From Thunnus maccoyii (Eukaryota; Chordata; Actinopteri; Scombriformes; Scombridae), in assembly GCF_910596095.1 (NCBI RefSeq), contig NC_056550.1, positions 16,958,501 through 17,022,500 on the forward strand: 64,000 nucleotides of DNA. Reading direction: 5' to 3'. Numbering within the stretch: the first letter of the stretch is position 1; each line of letters begins with the position of its first letter. The notes beneath the pieces are model-generated. The model ran no database searches. It was not told the DNA's origin and saw nothing but the letters and a program-made list of their open reading frames with translations. The position numbers were made by a program, and so were the translations under genes. Below, one piece after another: positions 1 through 11,319 of this stretch.

Positions 1-1165
1 AGTTTTCAAACAGACTTTTTAATTTATTTTATATTCTTTTCAAATTGGTTTACAAAAGTATATTAAGCAAAAATATTTGCTTAATCATTTTTCCTGTCTG
101 TCAGCACAAGCAAGATTGAAGCAAATCCTGTTTCTGACATCTTGATGGGTTTTGGAGAGCATAAACAGTGTGAATCTTGTCCTTGTTCCAACATAAAGAA
201 ATAAATAAGCAGTTTTTGATGTTCAGTAACAACACTGCACAAAGTTTATTTGATTCCGGACAGCTGCAAAATTCACTCAGTATAATGAACATGAAAAGCT
301 AATGAGAGGTAACTAACCATCATGATGGTTTGATAAAATGAAAGATGTTTTACCCTGGAGATTAAAAATAAAGTAACAAAGTAACAAATGCTTGACAATA
401 AAACTGCAGCTTGTCTTATGCAGATCATGATATTCTTACATTGAACCATGAAACTTTTTGCCTACTCTGACAATAATGGAGCAAAACTGAATTACCTAAT
501 TAATATTTTTTTATCTGGTATACACATAAAATGAGTAACAACTGAAACTGAGTTTTCATCCTTGATCAGTGAAGCATCACCTCTCTCCTCCTCCCTCTCT
601 TTCTTCCCAGGATGCACCTACAGGTCTCCTCTCCTTATTTATAGCTCCATGTAAATGAAGAGGTCAAGTGTCAGCTCTCTGAATTAAAATCATTCAGACA
701 CTTTACCTTTTAGTCTGTCAATTATGTGCATGTGTGCTGAACCAGAGCTTGCATCCTGCAATAAATGTCTCCTGTTGACTTATTAGAAACTTGTAAGTTA
801 CAAGATGGTGATTTTTTATAAAACTCTAATTACAATAAGCAAAATGTTTCAAAGTTCTAAATCTTTCATGCATGATGATCCATTACTATTTGCAGGGTTT
901 TTCTCACATCATGACATTATTGTATTTTATAAATAAAAGTTTACTTGAGAAGTTTACTTGACTACATTGACAATAGTGAATAATGACATTTCCCTCCACA
1001 GATGAAAAGAGACAAACAAATATCAAAAATTGTGCAGATTGAACCAAAGCTCCTCCTCCTGTCAGTTACTCTCAGTTTCAGTGTCGTATTAAACTGCTTC
1101 TCCAGCACCCCCTCTCCTCCATCCTCCAGACCCTCTAATCTGTCAGCAGTAAGCTCACTTTCAAC
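1..1165 (+). promoter_or_regulatory. Upstream flank of V1 with V-A promoter block
   Basis: No gene is visible in the first 560 bases, which are AT-rich. From about 560 to 690 lies a block that recurs upstream of family A V segments: a pyrimidine-rich run, GGATGCACC, TTATTTATAG and the octamer-like ATGTAAAT at 649-656 (one mismatch to ATGCAAAT). A TATTAAA element lies about 80 bp before the V1 leader ATG. Regulatory function is inferred from recurrence and motif only. Confidence 0.45.
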
Positions 1166-1602
1166 ATGCTGGGGACCCTCTGCACTCTCATCACTGCTCT
1201 AACATGTAAGGAAGCTGACTTACTGCAGCTTTGACCTCATGTTGGATTCATCAGTCTGTGTGCTTCTCTTGACTCCATGTGGTGTGACGGTGGTGACACA
1301 GAAGCCTCCTGTTGTGACGGTGAGGAAAGGAGAGACAGTCACCATGGACTGTAACCTGGGAACTGTTACTGATGAATCAGCTCGCTGGTATAAACAGATA
1401 CCAGGAGGAGTTCCTCAGTATGTGCTGAAGTTCCATCATGACTTTAGCTCGGTATATCATGGCTCTGGTTTCTCTTCTCCCAAATTCACATCTAATCATC
1501 AGTCAATGACAGATTATCGACTGATCATCAACGGTGTTAAAGGGGGAGACTCAGCAGTCTATTACTGTGAAACATGGGACAACTCTGCTGAGGAAAAAGT
1601 AT
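1166..1602 (+). pseudogene. V1, family A light-chain V segment lacking its splice acceptor
   Basis: Leader exon 1166-1205 encodes MLGTLCTLITALT and has a GTAAGG donor. The V exon keeps the family A frameworks: MDCNLGTVT with the first Cys, WYKQIPGG, and AVYYCETWD with the second Cys. Compared with V4, about 24 bases spanning the polypyrimidine tract, the AG acceptor and the first V codons are missing near 1280, so the leader cannot splice normally. Reading through the intron hits a stop soon after. The RSS is intact: heptamer CACAGTG 1603-1609, 12-bp spacer, nonamer ACAAAAACC 1622-1630. It could still rearrange or donate sequence by gene conversion, but is unlikely to encode a chain. Confidence 0.8.
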
Positions 1603-1708
1603 CACAGTGATTTACACTGTGACAAAAACCTCCTAACTAAATACTGCTTTTTGAGTCTCTTACAGATGTTATCTGATAGTAAAGACATAAAATACTATGT
1701 ATAACAAC

Positions 1709-1987
1709 GGAAAGAAGAGATAGTCTCCATGGACTGTAATCTGGGAACTGTTACTAACAGTGGTGTTCACTGGTATAAACAGATTCCAGGAGGAGTTCCT
1801 CAGTTTGTATTGTATTTTATTCACACTGCAAGCTCTCCAACATATGGCTCTGGTTTCTCTTCTCCCAAATTCACATCTAATCACCAGTCAACATCAGATT
1901 ATCGACTGATCATCAACAATGTGGAGGAGGGAGACTCAGCAGTCTATTACTGTGAAACATGGGACGAATCTGTGAATGAGAAGGCAT
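1709..1987 (+). pseudogene. V2, 5'-truncated family A V segment
   Basis: This V begins within framework 1 (homology starts near GGAAAGAAGAG) and has no leader, splice acceptor or promoter in the roughly 80 bp that separate it from the V1 RSS. From MDCNLGTVT onward it is open through WYKQIPGG, GSGFSSPKF, DYRLIINNVEEGD and YYCETWDES. The heptamer is altered to CACAATG (1988-1994); spacer is 12 bp; nonamer ACAGAAACC (2007-2015) is also altered. Its CDR2 (FIHTASSPTYG) is closest to V18 on the other strand. A dead relic, at most a conversion donor. Confidence 0.85.
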
Positions 1988-2015
1988 CACAATGATTTAC
2001 ACCATGACAGAAACC

Positions 2016-2761
2016 TCTTCACTAAACACTTCTGCTTTTTGAGTCTCTGGCACATAACAACTGCAATTCACAATATTTTTTTTCAAACATGTTCTTGTTC
2101 AATTCTCTTTGTCGATTCTAACTATGATCTTTCCAACATTATATTCACTTGTGCTTTTCATTATGCTTAAATAATAAAAAAGCCAAGCACCAATGAGTGC
2201 ACCCCACCTTCATCCACTATATCCGACATTTTGATATAAATCAGGCTTAAATGCTACTGTATCTTCCCACTAAACATGTTTAAGTAATTGGAAGTTTACT
2301 GTTCTCAACCCCAAAACATGATAAAAACTTTCCTGAGACAAATCCTCTAATACAGAGGTAGTGATAATTGTTACAGTCCTAGGTGCAGTAAAAATGACAG
2401 TAATCTAATTGTGAAGCTAAAACAAAACAAAATCAAAAAGTGACTTACAACAGATCATCTAGAAACAGAGATTCCTGTTTAAGAATTTAGACGTGTGAAG
2501 ATACTGACATGAGAAATACAATATGCTCATAAAAAACAAAAGGGAAGCAATTTATTGTGTAACTGAATAATTTGAGAATAAACCACATATCTGATGTAGT
2601 ACATTGATGAATGAAAACTGCGTTGAATGTTGAAACTCCTCCTCCTCCACTTCTCCTCTCCTCAGTGTCTTTATAAGCTTCAGTCTCTCTTCTCCTCACA
2701 CTCCAACCCTGCTCACCTCTCAGCTGGACAGTAAGGAACGTTTACACCACACACTGACAAC
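2016..2761 (+). promoter_or_regulatory. V2-V3 spacer with V-B promoter
   Basis: AT-rich DNA without a gene up to about 2630. The last 130 bases are the conserved family B promoter: a pyrimidine-rich run of CTCCTCC units, then TATAAG at 2672-2677, exactly 90 bp upstream of the V3 ATG. The same 90-bp spacing is seen at every family B V, which supports a real TATA box. Confidence 0.55.
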
Positions 2762-3217
2762 ATGCTGGGGACCCTCTGCACTCTCATCACTGCTCTAACT
2801 TGTAAGATATTCTTTTGATTCATTTTATATTTCATATTTTCAGGCTGAAACCTTTTAACTCATGTGTTTTCCTGTGTTTGTTGACAGATGTTGATGCAGC
2901 AAAAGTTGTGACCCAGACGCCCACTGTCCACACAGTTTCTACAGGACAAGAAGTTGTTCTCAACTGCAACATTCAGAGAGATGATGGAAAATATGTCAGC
3001 TGGTATAAACATGTTCCTGGTAAAGTTCCTCAGTATGTTTTAAAATTTTACCATTCTCACAGTTCACCCAAGTTTGGAACAGGATTCTCCTCAGACCGAT
3101 TCAACTCTAGATCCTCATCAAACATAGATTATCAGTTCATCATTAAGCGGGCAGAGGCAGGAGACTCTGCAGTCTATTACTGTAATACATGGGACAGCTC
3201 TGCTACGGAGGACGTAT
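2762..3217 (+). CDS. V3, family B light-chain V segment
   Basis: Leader exon 2762-2801 (MLGTLCTLITALT plus a split codon, donor GTAAGA) and V exon 2888-3217 (acceptor TTGACAG) are both intact. Family B differs from family A by TQTPxVHTVSTGQEVVLNCNI in FR1, a hydrophilic CDR1 (QRDDGKYVS), GTGFSSDRFNSRSSS in FR3 and a KRAEAGDSAVYYC ending; germline CDR3 is CNTWDSSATED. RSS: CACAGTG 3218-3224, 12-bp spacer, ACAAAAACC 3237-3245. Both Ig-fold Cys and the core Trp are present, so it looks functional. Its J partner J1 is about 1.9 kb downstream, beyond a LINE. Confidence 0.9.
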
Positions 3218-3420
3218 CACAGTGATTTACTCTGTGACAAAAACCTCTTCACAAAGTACTTCTGCTTTCTGAGTCTCTCACACATCAACTAATGTTCTCT
3301 GTAGCTACATGAGACTTTAAAAAATTACTACAAACCAGTTTCATCAATCTATTCTTAAAAAACACTCATTTCATATAAAGGTTTAACTGAAGATTTCTTG
3401 AAGAGATAATTAAATTCAAT

Positions 3421-4530
3421 GTTGTTGTTATGCAGATGATACCCAATTATATTTATCAATGAAGCCTGATGAAACCAATCAATTAAACAAACAAACAAGC
3501 ATGCCTTAACGACATAAAGACCTGGATTACCTGCAATTTTCTACTACTAAACTCAGATAAAACTGAAGTTATTGTGCTTGGCCCTAAACACTTTAGAAAC
3601 ACATTATCTAAAGATATAGCTACTCTGGATGGCATTACCCTGGCCTCCAGCACCACCGTAAGGAATCTGGGAGTTATCTTTGATCAGGATATGTCCTTTA
3701 ACTCCCACATAAATCAAATTTCAAAGACTGCCTTTTTTCACTTATGTAATATCGCAAAAATCAGGCACATCCTGTCCCAAAAAGATGCAGAAAAACTAGT
3801 CCATGCATTTGTTACTTCTAGGCTGGATTATTGCAATTCCTTATTATCAGGCTGCCCTAACAAGTCTCTAAAGACTCTCCAGCTGGTCCAGAATGCAGCT
3901 GCACGTGTACTGACTAAAACTAGAAAAAGAGATCACATTTCTCCCATTTTAGCTTCGCTACATTGGCTTCCTGTAAAATCTAGAATAGAATTTAAAATCC
4001 CTCTCCTAACTTACAAAGCCCTTAATGGACAGGCACCATCATATCTTGAAGAGCTCATAGTACCGTATTATCCCACTTGAGCACTGCGCTCCCAGAATGC
4101 AGGCTTACTGGTGGTTCCTACAGTCTTTAAAAGTAGAATGGGAGGCAGAGCCTTCAGCTATCAGGCTCCTCTTTTGTGGAACCATCTTCCAGAGTCGGTC
4201 CGGGGTGCAGACACCCTCTCTATGTTTAAGAGTAGGCTTAAAACTTTCCTTTTTGATAAAGCTTATAGTTGGCATCCTTCCCTGGGTATTGCTACTTATT
4301 GTTATTGTTATGATTGTTGTTATTCTGACCCCCCCCCCTCTTTCCCTCTTTCTTTCTCTCTCTCAACCCAACCGGTCAAAGCAGATGGCTGCCCACCATG
4401 AGCCGAGTTCTGCTTGAGGTTTCTACCCGTTAAAGGGGAGTTCTTCCTTACCACTGTCGCCAAGTGCTTGCTCATGTGGGAATTGTTGGGTCTACATGTG
4501 GGAATTGTTGGGTCTCTGTAAATTAAAGAG
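3421..4530 (+). mobile_element. LINE, L2 clade, 5'-truncated 3' end of the reverse transcriptase ORF
   Basis: The fragment opens with the RT motif YADDTQLY (near 3433) and continues through LNSDKTEVIVLGP, RNLGVIFDQDMSF, RLDYCNSLLSG, QNAAARVLTKT, LHWLPVKSRIEFK and PLLWNHLPESVR, the typical C-terminal RT order of fish L2 elements. It is open from 3574 to 4401 except for one TGA codon at 4078-4080; a frame break lies further 5'. The 3'UTR (TGCTTGAGGTTTC, ACTGTCGCCAAGTGCTTGC) is also L2-like. It sits between V3 and J1 and replaces about 700 bp of spacer found at other clusters. Confidence 0.85.
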
Positions 4531-5155
4531 TATATGTTTGTATGTGAATGACTTTTTGGAAAACAAAAGATACTTTCTTACGTGTTGAGCTTAAATGAGG
4601 TCAGAAGAGAGAAAAATATTCATAGAACAAAAATGGTTGATTTAGCAGATAATATTAATATCATTTACAAATACAGAACTGTGGGACTCCAAACAATGTC
4701 AACAATACACAAGAAATAACACAGGACATAATATAAAGCCTGATGAGTGCACTATATTATGAGACATTTTTTTCTGTGTAATTATTTTTTTTCAATTCTT
4801 TTGGTTTGATCAAAATATGATGTTTGAAGATGGTTCTTGGAGGAAGCAAGTTAAATATACACTGGATTTTATATCACCCTGCACTCAGTAATACCCATGT
4901 AAACTTTGCTGCCTTGTGTGAATGATGCATTTATGAAGGAAAACATTTCCACCATCATCCCTCTTCATTCAATGACTTTTAACATCAACATGAAAACAAA
5001 ATGATGCAACAGAAGATTCAGAAACAATCCTCAAGTCCAGCAGTGTTTTGGAATATAAACAGTGATGAAGTGATGAAGAGAATAAGATGTTGACAGTGAA
5101 AGTTGGTCTCAACAGGATGTTTCAGTTTCACTCCCCTCATTAGTGAGAGTCAGGA
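4531..5155 (+). other. V3-J1 spacer
   Basis: Non-coding. It aligns by eye with the spacer before J3, J5 and J6 (shared TTCATAGAACAAAAATGG, GGAGGAAGCAAGTTAAA, ACATGAAAACAAAATG), showing that the LINE landed in, or was accompanied by loss of, part of a conserved V-J spacer. Confidence 0.6.
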
Positions 5156-5194
5156 GGTTTTTGTACAGCCATGTGTACAAACTGAATCACTGTG

Positions 5195-5228
5195 GTATTC
5201 GGACAAGGCACCAAGCTGATCGTGACAA
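5195..5228 (+). CDS. J1 light-chain J segment
   Basis: The 34-nt J encodes VFGQGTKLIVT plus one base, ending at a GTAAGT donor. The FGxGT motif is the J hallmark. Its RSS lies 5': nonamer GGTTTTTGT 5156-5164, 23-bp spacer 5165-5187, heptamer CACTGTG 5188-5194. A 23-bp J spacer is complementary to the 12-bp V spacers. The 866-bp J1-C1 intron is of the subtype shared with J4 (contains ACTGAATTGTAGG). Confidence 0.93.
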
Positions 5229-6094
5229 GTAAGTACTTTTAAATTGATCATAAAACAAGATAGATTTATTGTTTCTGGTGTTTATAAGAGAAAATAATCA
5301 ATGTATGTGTTCTTGACGATAATGTTTAATATGTTTTTCACTGAATTGTAGGTTCATTTTGTACTTCAGCTTTGTTAAACTATGTCTTTGAATGCAAAGA
5401 CACAGTGTTTACACAATATTTAAAATGTTTTCTACAGATACTCTAAAGTTGTGTGTATTTATGTTTAAGAGATGTGCAAGATTTTGTTTATTATTTACAT
5501 TTAGTGAGAAGTTCTAACATTTTTCTAACATTGACAAACACTGAATAATCTGCTAGAGGAATGTTATATTATCTGTCAAAAGTATTTTACATTATGATAT
5601 CAATACTAAATTACTGTGCTTGTGTTGTTTAATTACTAATCTTCTAAAGTTTAAGGATGATTTTGAATTTATCTGGATTATGAGTTTATTTCAATTCTGT
5701 TTTTTTCTTAATGGTTATATAAACACCACTAAAGCAAAGTGATATACTTTCATTCCCCACTGACTGAAGTGATTTCAGTAGAATTCAAACACCACTTTGT
5801 AAGACAAAGAAGAAAAATTAATGTTTTTTTTCCAACTGATCATTGTAATCTCACTTCATAATTGATAAAAATTTGTTTAAAAAATTAACACTGCTCATAT
5901 TTGAAGAGATGATTTTTACATGTTGCCATTTGAAATGCTTTTCACTTTTTCTGTTTGATTGTTATATTGTTGCAACATCTAAAGAATGAATCTGGTAGTG
6001 TCATACTTCTTATAAATGATTTAATTTCTATTTTTTCAGTTTTTTTCATGACTTTAATGCCAGTTTTGTATAATTGTCCTTCATGTATTTTCAG

Positions 6095-6420
6095 GCTCCA
6101 GCCTCTCTCCTCCTGTCCTGACAGTCTTCCCTCCGTCCAGTGCTGAGCTCCAGTCCAACAAAGCCACTCTGGTCTGTCTGTCCAGTCAGTCTGTGCCTTT
6201 TGCAGATGTGACCTGGTTGTCTGCTGGGAGTCCAGTGAGCAGTGGGATCTCTAGCAGCACCGCTGTTCAGCAACCAGACCAGACTTTCCAAGTCAGCAGC
6301 TATCTGTCCATCCAGACGTCAGACTGGAACATGGACAAGGTTTACACATGTAAAGTGTCTGCGGGCTCCCAGACTTCAGAGAAAAACATCAACAAGTCAA
6401 AGTGTCCCGCTGAAGAATAG
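6095..6420 (+). CDS. C1 light-chain constant domain exon
   Basis: One 326-nt exon encodes a single C1-set Ig domain of about 108 residues. It starts after TTTTCAG and the split codon makes Ser with the last J base. Hallmarks are PPVLTVFPPSSAEL at the start, ATLVCLSS (first Cys), VTWLSAG (core Trp), VYTCKVS (second Cys) and NKSKCPAEE with the C-terminal Cys expected to bond to the heavy chain. There is no membrane segment, which rules out a T-cell receptor constant region. AATAAA signals lie at 6522-6527 and 6594-6599. C1 carries QVSSYLS where most copies have QISSYLS. Confidence 0.93.
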
Positions 6421-7268
6421 TAGAGGACCAGAATGAGCATTTAAAATCTGTTTCTTTACTGATTGTGCTGTTTGCTCATAACAAGGTTTAGATGTTAGTA
6501 AAGATGTGTCTGCATGCTTGTAATAAATGTTGTGACAGTTAGGTGGAGGTGTTGTATCGGCTTTGCAATTGTTGCATCTTTGAAGAGATGTTAAATAAAA
6601 TAAAAGCATTGTGATAAAACATCATAGTTTGTATTTTTTTTATTCTCATGTAAATACGATTTAAAACAGTAATGATTTAACTGCAATAAGTGTAACCTTC
6701 ACTACATTTTATTTGTCCTGTAATGTTCATCTCACTGATAATTACAGTTAATCCAGAACACACAGATGACAGACTTATGTGTAGTTTATTCTTACTGAAA
6801 TATCTATTATTATATATAAATGAAGAAAGCTACATTGTATTTGAGTTTACATTTGCAATGAAAGCACAAGAGAGAACAGAACTTCTTCTTCATCTGGTTT
6901 TAGATTCCTGTTAACATGTTGAGAAATGCAATAAATTAAGTAACAACTGAAACTGAGTCTTCATCCTTCATCAGTGAAGCATCACTTCTCTCCTCCTCCC
7001 TCTTTTTCTTCCCAGGATGCACCTGCAGGCCTCCTCTCCTTATTTATAGCTCCATGTAAATGAAGATGTCAAGTGTCAGCTCTCTTATCATTTAGTCAAT
7101 CAAAGAGTTTGCCTCTAATCTGTATATAATGCGCAGTCACTCTCAGTTTCAGTGTTGTATTAAATTGCTCCTCCAGCACCTCCTCTCCTCATCCTCCAAA
7201 CCCTCTCATCTGTCAGCAGTAAGCTCACTTTCCAAGTTACAAGGCCATTCTCAGCACACACTGACAAC
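6421..7268 (+). promoter_or_regulatory. C1 3'UTR and V4 upstream region
   Basis: The first 180 bases are the C1 3'UTR. From about 6950 the family A upstream block appears, with TTATTTATAG and octamer-like ATGTAAAT at 7054-7061, only 208 bp from the V4 ATG. At V10 the same distance is about 550 bp, so roughly 340 bp are missing here, joined near TCTGTATATAAT. A TATTAAA element sits about 110 bp before the ATG. Confidence 0.5.
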
Positions 7269-7730
7269 ATGCTGGGGACCCTCTGCACTCTCATCACTGC
7301 TCTAACATGTAAGGAGGCTGACTTACTGCAGCTTTGACCTCATGTTGGATTCATCAGTCTGTGTGTTTCTCTTGACTCCATGTCATCTTGTTGTTTCCAG
7401 GTGTGAGTGGTGTGACGGTGGTGACACAGAAGCCTCCTGTTGTGACAGTGAGGAAAGGAGAGACAGTCACCATGGACTGTAACCTGGGAACTGTTACTAA
7501 CGAACGAGCTTGCTGGTATAAACAGATTCCAGGAGGAGTTCCTCAGCATGTTCTGAGATTTTATCATGGCTGGAGCTCTGTATATTATGGTTCTGGTTTC
7601 TCTTCTCCCAAATTCACATCTAATCATCAGTCAAAATCAGATTATCGACTGATCATCAACAATGTGGAGGAGGGAGACTCAGCAGTCTATTACTGTAAAA
7701 CATGGGACACCTCTGTGAGTGAGTACGCAT
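7269..7730 (+). CDS. V4, family A light-chain V segment
   Basis: Leader exon 7269-7308 and V exon 7401-7730 (acceptor TTTCCAG) are intact and in frame; the mature part begins VSGVTVVTQKPPVV. CDR1 reads TVTNERAC, so a Cys directly precedes the core Trp (ACWYKQ), in addition to the two canonical Cys. The CDR2 region is long (RFYHGWSSVYYGSG). Germline CDR3 is CKTWDTSVSEY. RSS: CACAGTG 7731-7737, 12-bp spacer, ACAAAAACC 7750-7758. Expected to be functional. Confidence 0.9.
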
Positions 7731-7758
7731 CACAGTGATTTACACCGTGACAAAAACC

Positions 7759-8801
7759 TCCTCACTGAATACACTCACTTCTGCTTTTGATGCTGTAAGA
7801 ACGTTCACTAAATATGAAACCATCCATTAACCAAAGCCGTATCCAATTGACCCATGTTACATGAGAAAATATTTCTAAAGTATGTCTCTACTTTATTCTA
7901 CACAACAACAGTAAAAGTAATAGTTTACATGAATCCATCTTTTCACTACTACAAACATTCACCCCTGCAGTGTTGAAAGGAAGCTGTTACAATAACAGAT
8001 TGTGGTTTTATCTTCACAAATAAAAGCAGCTTTAGACTGAAACCATGTTTGTGATCACACAATAAAAAAATGCCCAAATATCTGTATTGAAGAAAATGAT
8101 CCAACTACACCTTCAGTATAATGTGTTTGTTCATCTAGCGGAGCTTTAATGCACATAACTTGACAACCATCTTAGATTTTTATGGTTTAGGTTTTAAACC
8201 ATTAGATTTATGATTTTCTTTGTTTTCAGGCTTAAGTTTGAAACAACTGAACTCAATCAAAAGGGTCATTTTTTTCTCAGACTAAACAAAATGGAGATAT
8301 TATTATAAAAATGTATAGAACCACTTTTTTATCTGCAACACTTTCTGTGACTTACCAATGATGAGTGACTGCGTCAATTCAAATATTTCTGTTTTTTCTA
8401 ACATGTGAGATGTTTTATAGCAGTGGTTGATGATAGAGTGATCATCTCGTCTGCTTCTCTTGATGACAAATAACCATGTTGGCTTTTATTGTTATGAATA
8501 AGTGATGTGAGTATGGAGACACATGTCATCAAAACACCTTTATAATGAAAAATAGATATATGATCAACAACAACAGCAGTAACGCTTTTTGCCTTGAAAT
8601 AATTTGTCAATGTGATATGAAACCACATATGTGATGTAAGAGATTCATAAATGAAAACAGTGTTGAGTGTTGAAACTCCTCCTCCTCCACTTCTCCTCTC
8701 CTCAGTGTCTTTATAAGCTTCAGTCTCTCTTCTCCTCACACTCCAACCCTGCTCACCTCTCAGCTGGACAGTAAGGGACGTTTACACCACACACTGACAA
8801 C
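7759..8801 (+). other. V4-V5 (A to B) spacer with V-B promoter
   Basis: About 1.04 kb, non-coding, strongly conserved at every A-B pair (also 12808-13850, 20913-21955, 26196-27239, 31934-32966). The minus-strand reading frame of about 113 codons near its end covers the promoter and has no protein motif, so it is taken as chance. TATAAG at 8712-8717 is 90 bp before the V5 ATG. Confidence 0.6.
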
Positions 8802-9257
8802 ATGCTGGGGACCCTCTGCACTCTCATCATAGCTCTAACATGTAAGATATTCTTCTGATTCCTTTTATATTTCATATTTTCAGCCATAAACCTTTTAACT
8901 CATGTATTTTTCTGTGTTTGTTGACAGATGTTGATGCGGCGAAAGTTGTGACCCAGACGCCCGCTGTCCACACAGTTTCTACAGGACAAGAAGTTGTTCT
9001 CAACTGCAACATTCAGAGAGATGATAGATATTCTGCCCGATGGTATAAACAGGTTCCTGGTAAAGCTCCTCAGTATGTTTTGAAATTTCACCATTCTGAC
9101 AGTTCACCCAGCTTTGGAACAGGATTCTCCTCAGACAGATTCAACTCTAGATCTTCATCAAACATAGATTATCAGTTCATCATTAAGCGGGCAGAGGCAG
9201 GAGACACTGCAGTCTATTACTGTCACACATGGGATGACTCTGCTAAGGAGCACGTAT
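8802..9257 (+). CDS. V5, family B light-chain V segment
   Basis: Leader 8802-8841 carries LIIALT rather than LITALT. V exon 8928-9257 is open, with CNIQRDDRYSARWYKQVPGK, a GTGFSSDRF FR3 and germline CDR3 CHTWDDSAKEH. RSS: CACAGTG 9258-9264, 12-bp spacer, ACAAAAACC 9277-9285. All splice sites and the TATA box are present. J2 is 0.86 kb downstream, the shorter of the two V-J spacer classes in this locus. Confidence 0.9.
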
Positions 9258-9285
9258 CACAGTGATTTACTCTGTGACAAAAACC

Positions 9286-10119
9286 TCTTCACAAAGTACT
9301 TCTGCTTTTTGAGTCTCTCACACAACAACTAATGTTCTCTGTAGCTACATGAGACTTTAAAGATCAATACAAACCAGTTTCCTCAATCTGTTCTTAAAAA
9401 AACACTCATTTCATGTAAAAGTTTAGTGGCTGATCTCATGAAGAGATAATTAAACTCAGTGTTTGTTGTTTTTTCCTTTTCATTTGCACTGGACAATGCA
9501 ATGCAAAGACATTGATCAGTGATGAACAAATATAAGCATAGAGATTTATTCTTGACTTTGGGGACACATGTATGTGAGAAATATCTTAAACACTCGGGGA
9601 ACAGCTCAGTAAGTGGACCTTGCTTTTAGATCATTTAACAGAAGAAACAATGATTTCTCTAAAAACACTTCATTTAACACAGGACATAATAAACAGCCTG
9701 ATGAGTCCTCTGTTGCACAAGCAATTTTCTGTGTAATTACTTCTTTTTGATTATTTTAATTGCTTTGAATAAAATTTGATGTTTGAAGATGACTTTTGGA
9801 GGAAGCAAGTTAAACATACAATGATTTTTATATCACCCTGCACTCAATAATACCCACATAAACTTTGCTGCCTTGTGTGAGTGATGCATTTATGAAGGAA
9901 AACATTTCCACCATCATCCCTCTTCATTCAATGATGATATTTGGACTTTTAACATCAACATGAAAACAAAATGATGCAACAGAAGATTCAGAATCAATCC
10001 TCAAGTCCAGCAGTGTTTTGGAATATAAACAGAGTGATGAAGAGAATGAGATGTTGACAGTGAAAGTTGGTCTCAACAGGATGTTTCAGTTTCACTCCCC
10101 TCATTAGTGAGAGTCAGGA
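9286..10119 (+). other. V5-J2 spacer, short class
   Basis: Non-coding. This class (also after V7 and V11) has GCACTGGACAATGCAATGC near its start and is about 0.7 kb shorter than the class after V9, V13 and V15. Confidence 0.6.
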
Positions 10120-10158
10120 GGTTTTTGTACAGCCATGTGTACAAACTGAATCACTGTG

Positions 10159-10192
10159 GTATTCGGACAAGGCACCAAGCTGATCGTGACAA
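10159..10192 (+). CDS. J2 light-chain J segment
   Basis: Encodes VFGQGTKLIVT with donor GTAAGT. RSS: nonamer GGTTTTTGT 10120-10128, 23-bp spacer, heptamer CACTGTG 10152-10158. Coding bases are identical to J1, but the 801-bp intron that follows is the other subtype (GTGAATAATAGATT), shared with J3, J5 and J6. Confidence 0.93.
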
Positions 10193-10993
10193 GTAAGTAC
10201 TTTTAAACTGATCATAAAACAAGATAGATTTATTGTTTCTGGTGTATATTAAGAGAAAATAATCAAATTATGTGTGACTTGTTGTTGTACTTCTTTCAGT
10301 GAATAATAGATTTATCTTGTACTTTAGTTATTTAGATACTAAACTATGTGTTTGAAGACAAATGAAATATCTGTAAACAATCACAATGTTTAAAATCCAC
10401 AAATATTTTTATGTTATTTTATGTTTGAGGCATTTTAAAGAGTTTTTTCTTTTTTTTAAATTTAAATATTTTGACGAGATTTAACCTTGTAAAGGCATTC
10501 TAGCTACAGGTTTGTAAGGTTATCTGTCAAAATTATTTTACATCATGATACTGATAGTAAATTACTGTGCTTGTGTTATTTAACTACTTATCTTCTAAAG
10601 TTTGATGGTGATTTTGAATTTATCTGAACTTAATATTGACTGTTTAAAAATAAATATGTATTTTTCTTTGATGCTCAGACACCACTAAAGCAAAGTGACT
10701 ACTGATATATTAGAATTTAATTTTTTGACTGAAATTATTTCAGTAGAATTCAAATACCATTTTGTGCTTGTGGATTTGTTTCCAATATGAAAAATTATAC
10801 AGAGATAATGATTGAATTTCTGAGTTTGTGATTGATAAATGTTTTTGCCATTTAAAATGTTTAGTTTTTTTACTTCATCAGCATGATTGTTATATATTGT
10901 CAAAACAATGAATGAATTAATATGTTACAGTACTGTTACTGTCAGTATTTGTGTTACTGATTTGATGTATAACTGTCCTTCATGTATTTTCAG

Positions 10994-11319
10994 GCTCCAG
11001 CCTCTCTCCTCCTGTCCTGACAGTCTTCCCTCCGTCCAGTGCTGAGCTCCAGTCCAACAAAGCCACTCTGGTCTGTCTGTCCAGTCAGTCTGTGCCTTTT
11101 GCAGATGTGACCTGGTTGTCTGCTGGGAGTCCAGTGAGCAGTGGGATCTCTAGCAGCACCGCTGTTCAGCAACCAGACCAGACTTTCCAAATCAGCAGCT
11201 ATCTGTCCATCCAGACTTCAGACTGGAACATGGACAAGGTTTACACATGTAAAGTGTCTGCGGGCTCCCAGACTTCAGAGAAAAACATCAACAAGTCAAA
11301 GTGTCCCGCTGAAGAATAG
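10994..11319 (+). CDS. C2 light-chain constant domain exon
   Basis: Intact 326-nt exon, same domain as C1 with QISSYLS and ending KCPAEE. Its 3'UTR contains GGTACATTTTCCAAGACTTG where C1, C3 and C4 have a GTTGCATCTTTGAAGAG version. This 3' subtype is shared only with C5, which supports C2 and C5 being copies of one ancestral cluster. Confidence 0.93.

Noticed and set aside
2762-3217. Novel immune-type receptor or other non-rearranging V domain
   Set aside because: Canonical 12-bp RSS at the 3' end, with J and C segments downstream, identify rearranging Ig V genes.
6091-6291. Minus-strand reading frame of 66 codons, repeated opposite every C exon
   Set aside because: It is the antisense of the constant domain and recurs only because the C exons are near-identical.
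6095-6420. T-cell receptor constant region
   Set aside because: No connecting peptide, membrane segment or cytoplasmic tail; the exon ends at a stop just after the terminal Cys, as in light chains.
8398-8739. Minus-strand frame of about 113 codons in the V-A to V-B spacers
   Set aside because: It spans promoter sequence, has no domain or signal, and is disrupted in the V13 copy.
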